A DNA stretch of 64,000 nt, from contig NMRB01000039.1 of assembly GCA_002633025.1 (NCBI GenBank), positions 424,705 to 488,704 of the forward strand. Direction: 5' to 3'. Position numbers and translations under genes: made by a program. Positions 33,595 through 45,547 of this stretch are shown in pieces (the first letter of the stretch is position 1; the number at the start of each line of letters is the position of its first letter). Under the pieces are notes generated by a model that saw nothing but the letters and a program-made list of their open reading frames with translations, was not told where the DNA came from and made no database searches. The stretch is from Notospermus geniculatus (Eukaryota > Nemertea > Pilidiophora > Heteronemertea > Lineidae).

Positions 33595-36500
33595 CTATAA
33601 TGTACATAATGATAAATTATGTACCTGTCCTTTTGGTCTTTGATGGTCCTTGCCAGTTAAACAGCAATAGAAATGACTGCCCAAGAACAATCCGCCTAGC
33701 GTTACCAGGCAGGTGAATATGGCTGCCAGACTAACGCCACTTTGGATTATTGATAATGAACAAGCTGAAATGATGAGAAGAGGAAGTAAATCAAATGTAG
33801 ATGGTTGCAATCGTGTGAAAAATATCAACAAGGACACTTCTCACAAGAATACTCCCATCTTATTCGTCACAGATATCAGTGGCTACCTGTTGCGTGACAA
33901 CACAAATATTGGAAGTAGGCACCTCTCCAAGGAACATGACTTTGTTAATTAAGGACATTAATCAGAAAATTGACCAATTTCATTCAATATTAGCTTTTTT
34001 TAATCATATCAGGACATCACCTGATAAAGTGAAGAATATCATCAGTTCTGAACGTGTTACCCAGGAAGTAGAAAACATGCTCTTGAACAGTGCTCTATAA
34101 AGTTGACTGCATGCAGCCTTAAACAGTTTGTCCTGTGCTAGTATTATCCTGAAGTTCATCTACATGTCCAATGCTTAGCATTTCAGACACCTGAATCAAA
34201 ACCAATGTTTGCTTTTGCAGGGGAAGATATATCCTTGCTAATCTTATAATACACCTTACCTGCTGGCCGAGGTCTCACTTACCTACAATCTGAATGACAA
34301 AATACACAATGCTGGCCATCAATGACCATCGAATCACATCTCTGTCCACAGACTGCACTGTACTCCAAAATACAATTGATAAGCCTGAAAAAGAGACAAT
34401 AGTCATGTGTAATGACAAGTTCATGATGTATAGTAGAAGGAGAGATTCAGACTTCTTGTATCTTGCAGATTCAGAATGAAGGGTGTGTTCAAAGAACACT
34501 TCAAAATAAATGTACCGGTAAGACTTATTACCGATTTGGAACAACAAAAGGGGGAAATGCACGCCTAGTATACTTACTGAGTAAAGCAGCTCCATAAAGT
34601 CTAACTGGGAGAATAGCATTTGCTCCCTCATGTGTCTCAAACGTTAAATTAAACAAATGACTAGGAAAAGACAACGCCTGAAACAAAGAATGGGAAAGCA
34701 AAATAATTGCTTGAAATGTTCCAATATGAAGTACAATGTACCGTAAAAAAGAAAGGTGCACAAGGCATATGAATGTTGCAGAGGTTTTGGTGTGGGAGGT
34801 TTCTGCACTTACACTCACCCATAAAGAGACCACAGAAAACATGGCTGCCACCAGCACCTGCCAGATTCGGAGACCACGAGGAAGCTTTACATACAGATTT
34901 TCACTATGGCCAAGTATTTGACTAAGCTGCAAAATACAAATGAGGTGATTCTAATTTTGTGATAGAATAGAAGTCGACCTGACATTATGTTTATGAACAG
35001 CCAGCCTCATGTTATGGCTTGTTTCAATCTGGTTTCAGTTCTGTCACCTTTTTACCAAACCCATCCAATCAACTGGGTGGAGAAGTGAAGCATCACCTAA
35101 GCCATTGGAAACACATCAAGGGATGAGGGATGTTGATCAGAGGTAGTACACAGGTACATATTGCACACATGGAAAATTCATTTCAGCAAAAGCAGGCAAT
35201 CATGAATGCCATCCTGAGCCGAGCAGATACAGAATTCACCAAACACATACTGGTTGGGGGGGATTGGTATAAAGTGATATGTTGCACTAGGTTAGGGTCA
35301 GCGCTAGTGTCCTCTGGTAGAGTCAAATGTATAGGAAATACTACTACCGGCAGGTCAACCTACAAACTGGATCACAACAACAACTGGATCGCTACAATCA
35401 CTGGACCACTGTGGACCTCGATCAATGCTCACCACCTGAATGTTCAGACTCTACTTCTGTTAAACCTGATGAAAAACACATAATTTACCTTTGATCTGTG
35501 TACATCACCATCATCTGTCTCTCCTACACCCAGCAGCTTCCTAGTTTTCAGTCGACTATGTAAATCACCACTACTGTGTTTTCTGAAGGTAGAGAAATAA
35601 CCGGCATACATGTATGAGAATAGCAAACCAAGAAGAAGCTGAAAATAATGTGGACAAAATACACTTACTTAAGACATCCAGCGAACATTTCAGAAGTAAC
35701 GAGACTTTATTGTTTTCATTTATCACCACTGGTGACTGAACCATGCATGAATCACATACAAACAAATCCATGCATAAGGTCTTTCGACCTCTTGGCGCAC
35801 AAAGGGGCAGGGGCACATATGCACAAAATTTCTGGTAATAGGTCTTATTTTGTCAGAGCAAGTGTCCTGCTAACAGATGATGGGCATTGCACCACCAAGC
35901 ATGGATCCAGTGGGCGCACCAGAAGCACGCCCCCCTTTTGGCCAACAAATCTGTAAAATCGACCGTGAAATTAGGAACTTGGTGGTAATTTCAATGTTCC
36001 TAGCACAGAGCGCCCCCTCTTCCCAAAATCCTTGATCCGCCCCTGACCATACTGGGGTCAGGCGTTGGGTCTCCTAACACCTGCTTTAACGTTATTTTAT
36101 GTGGGCAGCACAATGCTAAAGATTTTTCATACTTCCAATGACGAACAAACAACAATTATGTTCATTAATTCAACGTCTCCTGAGAAGAAAGGCTGAAATA
36201 TCCCTCAAGGCATTCGAGTAAATGATGGTTTAAAGACATCAATTAGACCATATAATTAGCTCCATTTTCCCCTCACAAACGAGATTTCTGATTTCTTGTA
36301 CATTTGAGTTACTAATGCGAGAGTGATAGTTTGATAGCATATACAGGGTGTCACAAAAAAAATGTCCAGGCCAAACCAGGTTTCTCCGGATCCTGATAGA
36401 GAAATTTGTTATATAACAATCAACCAAGCCAATCAGAAATTATGTCACTGTGCCTAATGTTCCTTAGGCAATGTCTATTTAGCATTTTGCCCAATCTTTA

Positions 36501-39500
36501 CATTAGGCAATCTGCCTAAGCACTGCCTAAGCAACATTAGGCAAAATGCCAAACATGATAGACACTGGGGATGAGATAATGCCTATACATTAGGCATCTT
36601 GCCTATGCAAAGGCTTTCAGTGTATAGTCACCCCATAACATGGCTTGCACACAGATGGTTAAAACTTTTTCCATCAGTGTCAACCATTAGCCATTATGAT
36701 CCTAGTTGTCAGGACTGCATCACGCTAAGATGATTTTCGCCAAATTACATAATAGAATCAATCAATGCTTCCTTTGTATGGCATTTATTAACTGCCTCGG
36801 GACAGCCCTTTGATGGGTAATTCTGCGGCCATCACATTCTGTATGTTCAGCAGTATGAAGACATATTACATCTATACCTGTTGTGTGTCACCCTCAGAAA
36901 AATATCTGTATTATGGGATATGTAATGTGATGAAGAGTGTGCCTGAACTCTGCTATGTAGAGGTTTTCTAGGGGTTTTAGTCACAGTTGACAAATACTCA
37001 ATTTTTAACCCTGGCTGCCAAAGTACACCATAAGGTTGAAGTATCAATCAGTACAAATGTCTGCATGTGTATCCAATGCCACCATTTTTTTCCCATTTTC
37101 TGCAAGTAACAACAAAGAAACTGACAGACCATTTCCTTCATTTTATGAGAACATCTAAACAGCTGATCAACTGATGGTTTCCAGCTTAAACAAAACCTGG
37201 CAAAGGAAAGCAAACAAAATACCTCAACAACTTCACCATAAAAAGTAGCAGCTGGTTGCTAGAGCTGAAGGGGTTATTGTCGTCCTGGGTACACATAAAG
37301 TGTACCCAGGTTCGATGTCGTCAAGTGAAATTGTACCCTGGGTCCACTTTCTTGTTACAAACTGTACCCAGGTTCTGATTTAGAGACCTAGGGACGAGCT
37401 AGATTTCGTGGGATACGTGAATTAGCGCATGTTGGTTCCAGGATCCTGTTGCTATGACCTTGGAGGAATTATACTGACAGGAGGAACAGCGAGCTAATTG
37501 CCCCTCTATAATCCCTTTTTCACACCTCCCCAAACAATGGAACACAAAGGCCCGCAGTGTTTGCCCAGCTAGCTATGACACATGATCAAACAAACCCATC
37601 ATGGCCATGCACAATGGCACATGCACATGTAGGCCTACATGGAAACGACACGTTTTCTTGTCTAGCTGGCGAGTTGATTAACTTTCTCTGTAACCATCCG
37701 AGGTTGAAAACTGTCCAGCTAGTCAAAAATGAAATTCTTCCAACTTCTCTTCTGTAGCTTTTTGCACGGCCAACTTGCAGGCACAATTATCAAGTGACTT
37801 CTCCGAGAACAACCTCGCCCCGAGGTCTCTAAATCAGAACCTGGGTACAGTTTGTAACAAGAAAGTGGACCCAGGGTACAATTTCACTTGACGACATCGA
37901 ACCTGGGTACACTTTATGTGTACCCAGGACGACAATAACCCCTTCAGCGTTGCTAGAGCCAGAGATTGCTTCCATATTTCTGAAATTGAATTTCAATGTG
38001 TGTTGGGGGTATCTATCAAACTAAGACTGAAGACAGACAAACTTCAAGACTTCAGACCTTATCTACAAAACTAAGACCCCCAGTACGTAAACGAAGAATC
38101 ACCCACAACAAAGCTAAATTTAAGACTGTTCCACAAAACTAAAATCCCACCTGCTACACAATTACGGTAAGCAGACAGCTTCCCATTATCTTTACATGTT
38201 GCATGGCACTTAAAGGAGCTGGACGTCCAAGTTGTAAACACTCACTCACTGGTTCTCTATCCACGCGACGCCTGCGGCGTTGCCACCTATTGCCGGTGAT
38301 ATGTACTGACGTGAATATCGTGAGTGAGTTGCATTGGACCGGGCACCAGTCTAACGATCACGGGGCGTACTGGTGCTGCCACCTTCACGAAGGAATAAAA
38401 CTAGTTTGCTGGCCACTGTTTGTAAACAAACCAGTTTGTTTACAACTTGGACGTCGAGCTTCTTTAAAGCTACATTTTTGTGTCACAAAGAAAGTGAGCA
38501 GATTTTTATGGAACTTCAGCTTTATACATATTATTTGTAACTTTTAATTTGTAATTTGAGCTTGGTACCAAGAACAATCCTTCAAATCTTTCCAACATCT
38601 TTTTCTTGTCTTCAAATCAATCAGCGAGACACTGGGTGTTAAAAGAATGCCACAAATGTCATCAGCAGATGGCTAAAGGCTAACAGGCATGACAGGAGCA
38701 AGTTTCTTATTCACATATTATTGGGCTGCAAGCCATTTATGAATACAAATGAGATACTGAGAAAATTTCAGTTGCTGCAAGTAATTCTCTCATAGGCTCC
38801 CCAACAATAGCATGGAAAGTACTTTAAAGAAATGTTTTTGTATCCTAGCCTAATGAAACTGCTCTTTTTCCACACTGAGAGCACTATGTTTGCTGCAAAA
38901 TAAGATTTGCCAAGAACAGTGTCAACTACATGTATACAACAGAAGCATATTGCAGGAGTGTGTTTTGGTGCCAGGAACAGTTAACATCAACCAAGGGCAC
39001 GCCAGCTTCCTTCCCTACTTAATGGTAACAGCAATAGGAAGCTTTCATCAGATTTTGGTTGGGTCTTGTGATTGATGTCAACAGGTAAGTAGCTTGCCAG
39101 AGGTAGAAATCCTTAGTGTGACAGTAATGGATGAGTGGTTGGATGGATGTACAATCTCAGGATGGAGCTGGCTTCTGTCATGTCTTAGCCAAATCATTAG
39201 CCAAGCCACTGTACAGTTAGCCAAATTTTGCATTATTAAACAGATTTCAGTGTTGAAAATTTAGCCAAATGGTTGAAGTTTCAGCCAAATCAGAGGTGAC
39301 ATAGCCAAGAGCAATTTGGCGAGTAGGTCCCACCATCCTTGGTAGCTGACCTTGTGGGAAGACTGCATTCCTTAGTGATTCACCTATTGCTCGAGTATAG
39401 GTTTTAACAATGGAAGGAATCCTCGCTTAAAGGAGCTCGACGTCCAAGTTGTAAACAAACTGGTTTGTTTACAAACAGTGGCCAGCAAACTAGTTTTATT

Positions 39501-40530
39501 CCTTCGTGAAGGTGGCAGCACTAGTACGCCCCGTGATCGTTAGACTGGTGCCCGGTCCAATGCAACTCACTCACGATATTCACGTCAGTACATAGGTATC
39601 ACCGGCAATAGGTGGCAGCACCGCAGGCGTCGCGTGGATAGAGAACCAGTGAGTGAGTGTTTACAACTTGGACGTCCATCTCCTTTAACATTGCCCTAGG
39701 CCCATTTCAAAACTCACTAATAATACTGGTGCCTGCATCTCAGTGACCATTGGGCAGCAATGCAACGGGTGATGATACCAAAGACCAGTAAATATTTGGA
39801 AATTTCTTTTTTTCATATATAGAAATGCGTTTGTGTGCACTTAATTTACAAATCAAAGAAAGCATTCCAAACATCCCATGGTTACTCTCTGTTGGTTTGT
39901 AAATAATAGGCTGTAGTGGCTGGTTCCAGAATCGCAAACCTCAATATTTCTTTTGGTTGTTGTGATTAATGGATTCATCACGACAAAATTCTGACTTCTT
40001 GCCACTGCATGAATGAAAGAAAGCAAACGCTTGCTTCCACTAGAGTCAGGACCATGACCTGTGCAAGGGATGACCACCACTGTAACTGCAGGCAAGGGCA
40101 GCATGGAGAAATAGTTGTGTAATATTACAAAGCTCTAATCCTTTGAAGAGGAGGAACAAAAGAGGGACATGAAAGGGTTTGGTCACATTCCCTAGGTCCC
40201 TTTCTTGTGGACTCCTTTCATCCAGTGGTTTAAGGCAGTTCTTCGAGAGATCAGGGGTTAGGGATAAAACCAAGGAGGAAAAATATTGATTCTGCTGTCA
40301 TCAGTCATGTAGTACATGTATGTGTGGATGAGTACCGTAAAACACTCAAAACACTCAGTGAAGTTCCCACGGACACTTAATACAAAAGCCTACCTGTTGA
40401 AGAGCAATCTGTAAAGCTGGTTCATACTCGTAAAGCAATAATCCGAATGATGTCGGTTTTTACTATCAGCAAAGCGACTGCGGCGCTGCATCAGGTCTTC
40501 CTTATCCATAGTTGGCAAACTTCGAGCCAT
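33595..40530 (-). CDS. TP53I11: TP53I11-like multi-pass membrane protein, copy B2
   Basis: Six exons on the minus strand: 40530-40394, 35582-35489, 34926-34819, 34677-34578, 34384-34283 and 33764-33595. Exon lengths are 137, 94, 108, 100, 102 and 170 nt, identical to copy B1, and the predicted 236-residue protein appears the same. It has the same TP53I11 signature and about four membrane segments. Intron 1 is 4.8 kb and hosts three transposons. Upstream of the ATG an in-frame extension (MRSFSKGIL...) is open here. It is frameshifted in B1, so I read it as 5' untranslated sequence. Exon 2 has a single donor, unlike B1. Either this is the other allele or a second gene; both copies look intact. 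Confidence 0.87.
37264..37948. mobile_element. Mutator-like non-autonomous element with 126-bp perfect inverted ends, only in B2
   Basis: The left 126 bp (37264-37389, starting GCTGAAGGGGTTATTGTCGT) is mirrored by the right 126 bp (37823-37948). A 9-bp target duplication GTTGCTAGA lies at 37255-37263 and 37949-37957. B1 has the single-copy empty site near 25990. Long inverted ends with a 9-bp duplication fit Mutator-like (MULE) elements; Merlin is an alternative. Each end contains repeated CCTGGGTAC words, including a hairpin CCTGGGTACA/TGTACCCAGG. No transposase is encoded in the 433-bp core. Confidence 0.9.
38214..38463. mobile_element. TTAA-target MITE, 250 bp, copy present only in B2
   Basis: Same family as 27208-27457 but in the opposite orientation. 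It is flanked by TTAA at 38210-38213 and 38464-38467, and B1 keeps the empty TTAA near 26246. The end repeats match AGGAGCTGGACGTCC and (reversed) AGAAGCTCGACGTCC. It lies about 1.2 kb from the shared family member at 39431. Confidence 0.9.
39431..39684. mobile_element. TTAA-target MITE, B2 counterpart of 27208-27457
   Basis: TTAA lies at 39427-39430 and 39685-39688, and the orientation and site match the B1 insertion. It is 4 bp longer than B1 near CATAGGTATCACC. It forms an inverted pair with 38214-38463 in the same intron. Confidence 0.85.
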
Positions 40531-41722
40531 TTTGTTTTGAATTAACAAATCTTGCCCAATGATGAAGAAAATAGGCAAAATCCCTTTAGAAAAACTCCTC
40601 ATGAATCAATGACCTTTCAAAGAGAACACGAATTTCATAATTTCCTCTGGACTGAAAGAGGAGAAGTTTGAAATATCACAGCCAATAGTGCTGACTGTGG
40701 CCTGTCTGATGTGTTTTTTTCCTCATGGGTAGGCCACCCTCAGTCTCCTTGGTAACATTAACTAGTTCCCTTGAATCGTCAAAGAAAACTGCTGTCCACC
40801 ATCACATCAGTATTTTTCAAACCATTTTATGTGTTTAATGATTCTTTAAATTTCTATGAGTGTCCCATCTGGTGATAAATTCTATTGGCGAGACATGAAC
40901 TCAGATGTCAGGCCATCATGCACTCATCTTCTAAATCACACAGAAGTCATTTCCAGAATATTTTTAAACCATAAGAAGCGAAGAAAGTATGCCAATAGAA
41001 ATTTCATATACATGTACATGTATTTCCATTTTATTTTTCTCACTCAAAATCACTTCAGCGCCAAACTGTTGAAGTAACTGCCACAAAAGAAATGAAGAAA
41101 AACTAAAACATAGCACAGCAACAAGTGCTTAATTGAATAAATCACTTGCAGTATGAGACTTCCACAAATGGACAAAAATTATGAACTGATATCTGATATA
41201 AAATACCAGTAACGAAGCCACAATGAATGAGAACTGAATGAGAGAATTAATTTTTTTGCCACTCAGAAGAATATGTAGGTATAATCAACTGTAGCAACAT
41301 ACGAACTGTCCTCATCTACCTCGATGCTCAAGTTCACGTGTCATGTTCCCCACCTGAGAGATGTGTAAGCTAACAGGCTACGGTGAAAGCCATCATGTAA
41401 TGACAGCCTATAGCGGAGATACAGGATGATGTGAGAACCATATGATGAAGATGAGGTGTGCTGGCTGAATCGCAGATTCTTAACTTGATGGAGTAGGTGC
41501 GGCAGGTGGAAGTTAACCCTTACTGAGAAAGACCTAATAAGCTAAAAGTCTGATTTCAGGAGCAGGGCATAAGAAGGGATTATGCTTTATACTTATTAAA
41601 CTTATACTTTTTAAACAACCCGTAGGTCAACTTACCTTTCATGAACCATGTTGGGCTTTCAGACAGACGAACAAAGGGACAAATGTCAATGATCTATGGT
41701 TTATCAAACTTGTGGCAAATAT

Positions 41723-41723
41723 N
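41723..41723. other. Assembly gap (single N)
   Basis: One N follows cttgtggcaaatat, exactly where similarity to B1 (30482) stops. The sequence after it does not match 30483 onward. The true gap size is unknown. Confidence 0.95.
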
Positions 41724-43197
41724 TTTCGGTTGAAGGGAAATGACACAAGTCAAATTCTCATTCAAATTCTTTACTGTAGGCTAATGGCCAGCCACCCACG
41801 TGTGCCACAAACCAACAGAACAGAAATGAAATGGAAATGGGTGTTTATGACAGCAGAATTTCATCATCGTTGCATCAAGAGGTCCTTTTCAGTCAGCGTC
41901 AATAGTTTGTATTTATTTTTGGAAGCGAGTGTTGTGCAAGTGGAAAATAGGCACATCAGTGTCGATTTTCAAGTTGGATAATATTGGCAGCTAAGTCTAG
42001 TAACTTGATGGATCATCCAACAAATATCCTATATATAAATTAAGCTTGTCATTAACAAAGTAACATACACGTAATTCATGAATTACCAGAAAAAGGAAGG
42101 AGATAGCCTAATTCCAATCAAATGGCACGGCAAAAAATCAAGAAAATCATGACCTTTTTGTTTATAAAGATATTGTTATGACGAAGTTGCCCCTCATAGA
42201 CCCAGCATCAAACCCACAACCGCTGCAGTATCCTGAGCTGGTGTCAGTCGTTGCCAATGAACTACTCTGACAGGCTGCCATCCTTTCAATTTGTTCTCCA
42301 TAATTTCAATTTTTATTCATAGACTGAGCAGAAAGTAAAAATGTACCAGATTGCACGGAGAGGCAGCAAGAGTAGCCTTCTTTTACACACAGCACCAAAA
42401 AAGGAGAGAAGTACAGGTTGTGCTGAAAAAGAATCTGGTTTCTTTTTATAGTAGAGAAGCAATTTCCTGGATGAAATCTGCTAAAAAAATATCCCATGAC
42501 AAAACCCACCTCCCCTTATTTACTGCGAGGGCATGGAAAGTGTCCTGTTACCAATACACGCATTCCCATGTTTGGTACTTTAAACCAGAATGGAACCAGC
42601 AGTAATTAATTACAACACTGGCTCACTCTCCTTCCTCAAAAATGGAAGTCATATCATCAAATTTACCAGGCATGTCGTAATCCACAGGTGGATTAATTTA
42701 CCTATTACATTAAGCCAGCAAATGATAATTGGATTCAACCTTTTTATGCAGTCGAGACATCTACTGAGTTTATTTGAAACTAACCTGTTCAGAGCCTCTA
42801 CCACTGTTCCATCATGACCCTGGAGATTGTGGAAACTAAGCATAAATATGTCACCTGTTCTCAAAGGGACACTTGACTGCCGTTAGAGGCCAAAAGCAGT
42901 TAGCGGTCCTACAGAAGGTCATGGAAAACATCACAGAGAAGTGCACACCAAGACATCATCCATAACATGAGGCCAAGGCCGTCAATTGTGATGTTCGACG
43001 ACCGGGAACTGGCCTCTGAAGGCAGTGAAGTCTTATTTTCAGGCATTAGGAAGGGATTTTGTTGCAGAAATACAGAATACCCTTCAATAGTGTCCACACA
43101 AACTCACTTAAGCAGAACAGGCAGGCAAACCTCATCTATCCCTCATACCCTCTATCACGGCAGTAGAGTTGCTTTTCTAGAGTTTCAGATTGTAAAG

Positions 43198-43254
43198 TTC
43201 CAGCCTGAAGAAGACCCCAGTTGGGGTCGAAAATTTGCTAAATATTCTGGAAAC
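43198..43254 (+). other. CTGAAGA-stem-GAAA hairpin motif (hammerhead-like), copy 2
   Basis: CTGAAGA at 43205-43211, a GACCCC/GGGGTC stem at 43213-43218 and 43223-43228, and GAAA at 43229-43232. GTTCCAG upstream pairs with CTGGAAAC downstream. It has the same two deviations from a canonical hammerhead as the copy at 9945-9997, so these belong to one dispersed family. Flanking similarity continues for tens of bases beyond the motif. Confidence 0.4.
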
Positions 43255-43510
43255 TGACTTTATATACTTTATCACATTGTGTGTCGATTTTTGTGCTCGC
43301 CTTCTCTTTGTGTCATGGCAGTAGACAAACAGAAAGATTTGATATTGGTTCCAAAGACCATTCATAGATGGAGACCATATCACCGTTGGTCTTCACAACA
43401 TCATTTCCAAAATATAGTGAGTCAACACTGATTCAAGTCTGGTTGCATGGGTTGGTCAAACAGATTACTGGGCAGATGACTCTTGTTGGACAACAATCCT
43501 CAAACCCAGA

Positions 43511-43635
43511 GTCATCATCATCATCATCACACGGTGTCAAACCATTTTTTTGCCGGAGTTATGGAGTCCACAACGGGCTGCAGTCCACCTGTGTGGGGTC
43601 TTTTACTTGTTCTGGCATAGACCTGGCATGCCTAG
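43511..43635 (-). mobile_element. SINE 3' fragment with (ATG)n tail, copy 1
   Basis: Reading the minus strand, a body containing AAGTAAAAGACC and GTGGACTGCAGCC ends in an (ATG)n microsatellite (TCATCATCATCATCATCA on the plus strand). It matches the fragments at 52531-52690 and 56272-56432. The tRNA-like head is missing, so it is 5'-truncated. Confidence 0.55.
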
Positions 43636-45341
43636 TCTTTGTGCAACATCGACACTTGTCATAAGTGAATTTGCGAAATATTCGGAGACGACTTTCTGAT
43701 TTATTGTGTCATAAGTGAATCAGGATCAACTTAACTGAATGTCTCTTTTAGATAAATCCAGCAAATTAGCTGAATTCTTAAATCTGGGAAGCTGGCCATG
43801 TCTCCAGGCAGCAGACATCAATGTGGAGTGTGGCCACATTAATCTGCATTCCAGCGATATAACGTCCAATCTGGCTGATCAAGATTCCATTGTCTTGGTA
43901 ATCATACAAGGATATTCAATCACCATGCGTTAAGCTGGTTGGCCAATAGATCTTATTCATATGTGTGGGGAATTGTCAACTGGTTTTGGACAACACCGAC
44001 TGCATGGGGCAGGTTTGAGAGATGTGGTAACAGTAGTTAGATTCTTTACTGTGTCTCTATTGAATTAGCTTTGGGGTATAAGTAATGTTTATCATTAATG
44101 AGCAGGAATTTCTACAAAGGCATACAGACACCAAAATCACATAGACCTGGCTTTGCCACTAGTAGCTCCTCCTTTTCTGGTTTCTCCAACTGAAAAGCGA
44201 TGGTCACCCAATAGCCTACCAAAACCAGCATGGCCTAATCTGCGGTGGCTGGCAACAAGATCGGTGGTGATTAGATTGCTTGCGATCGCCTGGTGTGCTG
44301 CTGGCTTGTGTTTTATGCGTCATCGCAAGCTTTTGGTCACGGCTACCGCAAAGGTCATCAGATTTTTATTGGTGATGTCAGATGAGGAGGATTCATGTGG
44401 AAAACTTCCCCAGCAATGCCATGATTAGACACTCCAATTGGATCCTCCATGGACCCTTTTACCTCTCCAGCAGTTGGAAAACAACAAAACCCTAGACCAA
44501 AGAAGAAATCACTTAATACTCATCCCGTCTGTAGAAAGTTGTCTAAAGAAAGAAATTAAGGAGCCTTTTTCATCACATCACCCATCATCATGGTGTTCTG
44601 ATGTAAACAGCACTCCTCAGGGTTCATCTCATATCTTTCGGTTGATTGATTCAAGGCGATGTCGCTACTTTGGTGTTTTTGGATGTATCCAGTGTGTTTA
44701 ATACTTAGATTATGACGTTCTCATCCAGTGGCTTTGGTCTTATTAATGATCAATGGAATTAGCCCTTGATTGCTTGAAGTCCTACTTCGAAGACGATGTT
44801 CGTCTGTGGTTATTGATTGCATCCTGTCTGAACCACAACTTCTTTTGGCTCCTCCATGTGATAGCTTCTGCGAGTTGGCTCTCAGAGGCAATTCATCATT
44901 GTTGGTTTCCTTGCGACTGTGACTAGCGACTCAAACGACTGCCCATACATGCAGTTCATGGAATTAGAAGCCCATGGGCCTTGCACTTGGCTGATATGGC
45001 ATGGGCTAAGGTCCGGAGCATCATCAAGAAAATACATGTATATGGATAAGAACGGTATGGGACGGTCATGACTTTTGGCCCTCACAAGTAGGTCCAGTGG
45101 AACAAGCAACCAGAAGACTCTGAACACAGTCTTATTGAAGTGCTCCCAACATTTACTCCTTCAACTGATTGCGACTTTGTCACCAGCACACAATCTCTCA
45201 AAGCCCTATAATTGTGTCCAAAATATTTGAAATGGTCACACAACATGGGCTTATCCTTTGAAAGAGTGCTGAGTCCCATCCATGCCATCAATCTAAACAA
45301 GGCTTCAGCAGAGGCCAAAAATTTTGGGAAGTCAGCTAATA

Positions 45342-45547
45342 ATATGTGACCCGTGACAGCAAAATCAGTCAGAATGCGCACAGAAGAAAACCCAACATGT
45401 CCACCATGGTGACACCAACAGTTTGTTGATTTCAGGATTGTCTGCCCATTAATTTGACTTCATCCAGTTCTGTAATTATTGTCTGGTGTCATCTTGGGTC
45501 TTCTTTCCCGTGCATTCTGACTCATTTTGCTGTCACGGGTCACATAT
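45342..45547. mobile_element. 206-bp MITE with TGTGACCCGTGACAG ends
   Basis: The left end ATATGTGACCCGTGACAGCA is mirrored exactly at the right end, and the similarity continues with mismatches for about 60 bp (AAAATCAGTCAGAATGC against AAAATGAGTCAGAATGC). The two arms leave an internal spacer of roughly 80 bp. The target duplication could not be resolved. Confidence 0.8.

Larger units (their letters stand above)
31689..41722. repeat. Duplicated segment B, second copy (contains TP53I11-like gene)
   Basis: Collinear with 20894-30482 and terminated by the N at 41723. It carries two extra transposons (37264-37948 and 38214-38463) and a local 350-bp tandem duplication (31843-32523), and lacks the mariner. 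Everything outside the exons (left flank, introns and the 1.2 kb upstream of exon 1) is noncoding as far as I can see. Confidence 0.93.

Noticed and set aside
40394-40602. Longer N-terminus for the TP53I11-like protein (starting MRSFSKG)
   Set aside because: Open only in B2. B1 has an indel that shifts the frame, so the ATG at 40530 (29291 in B1) is preferred.
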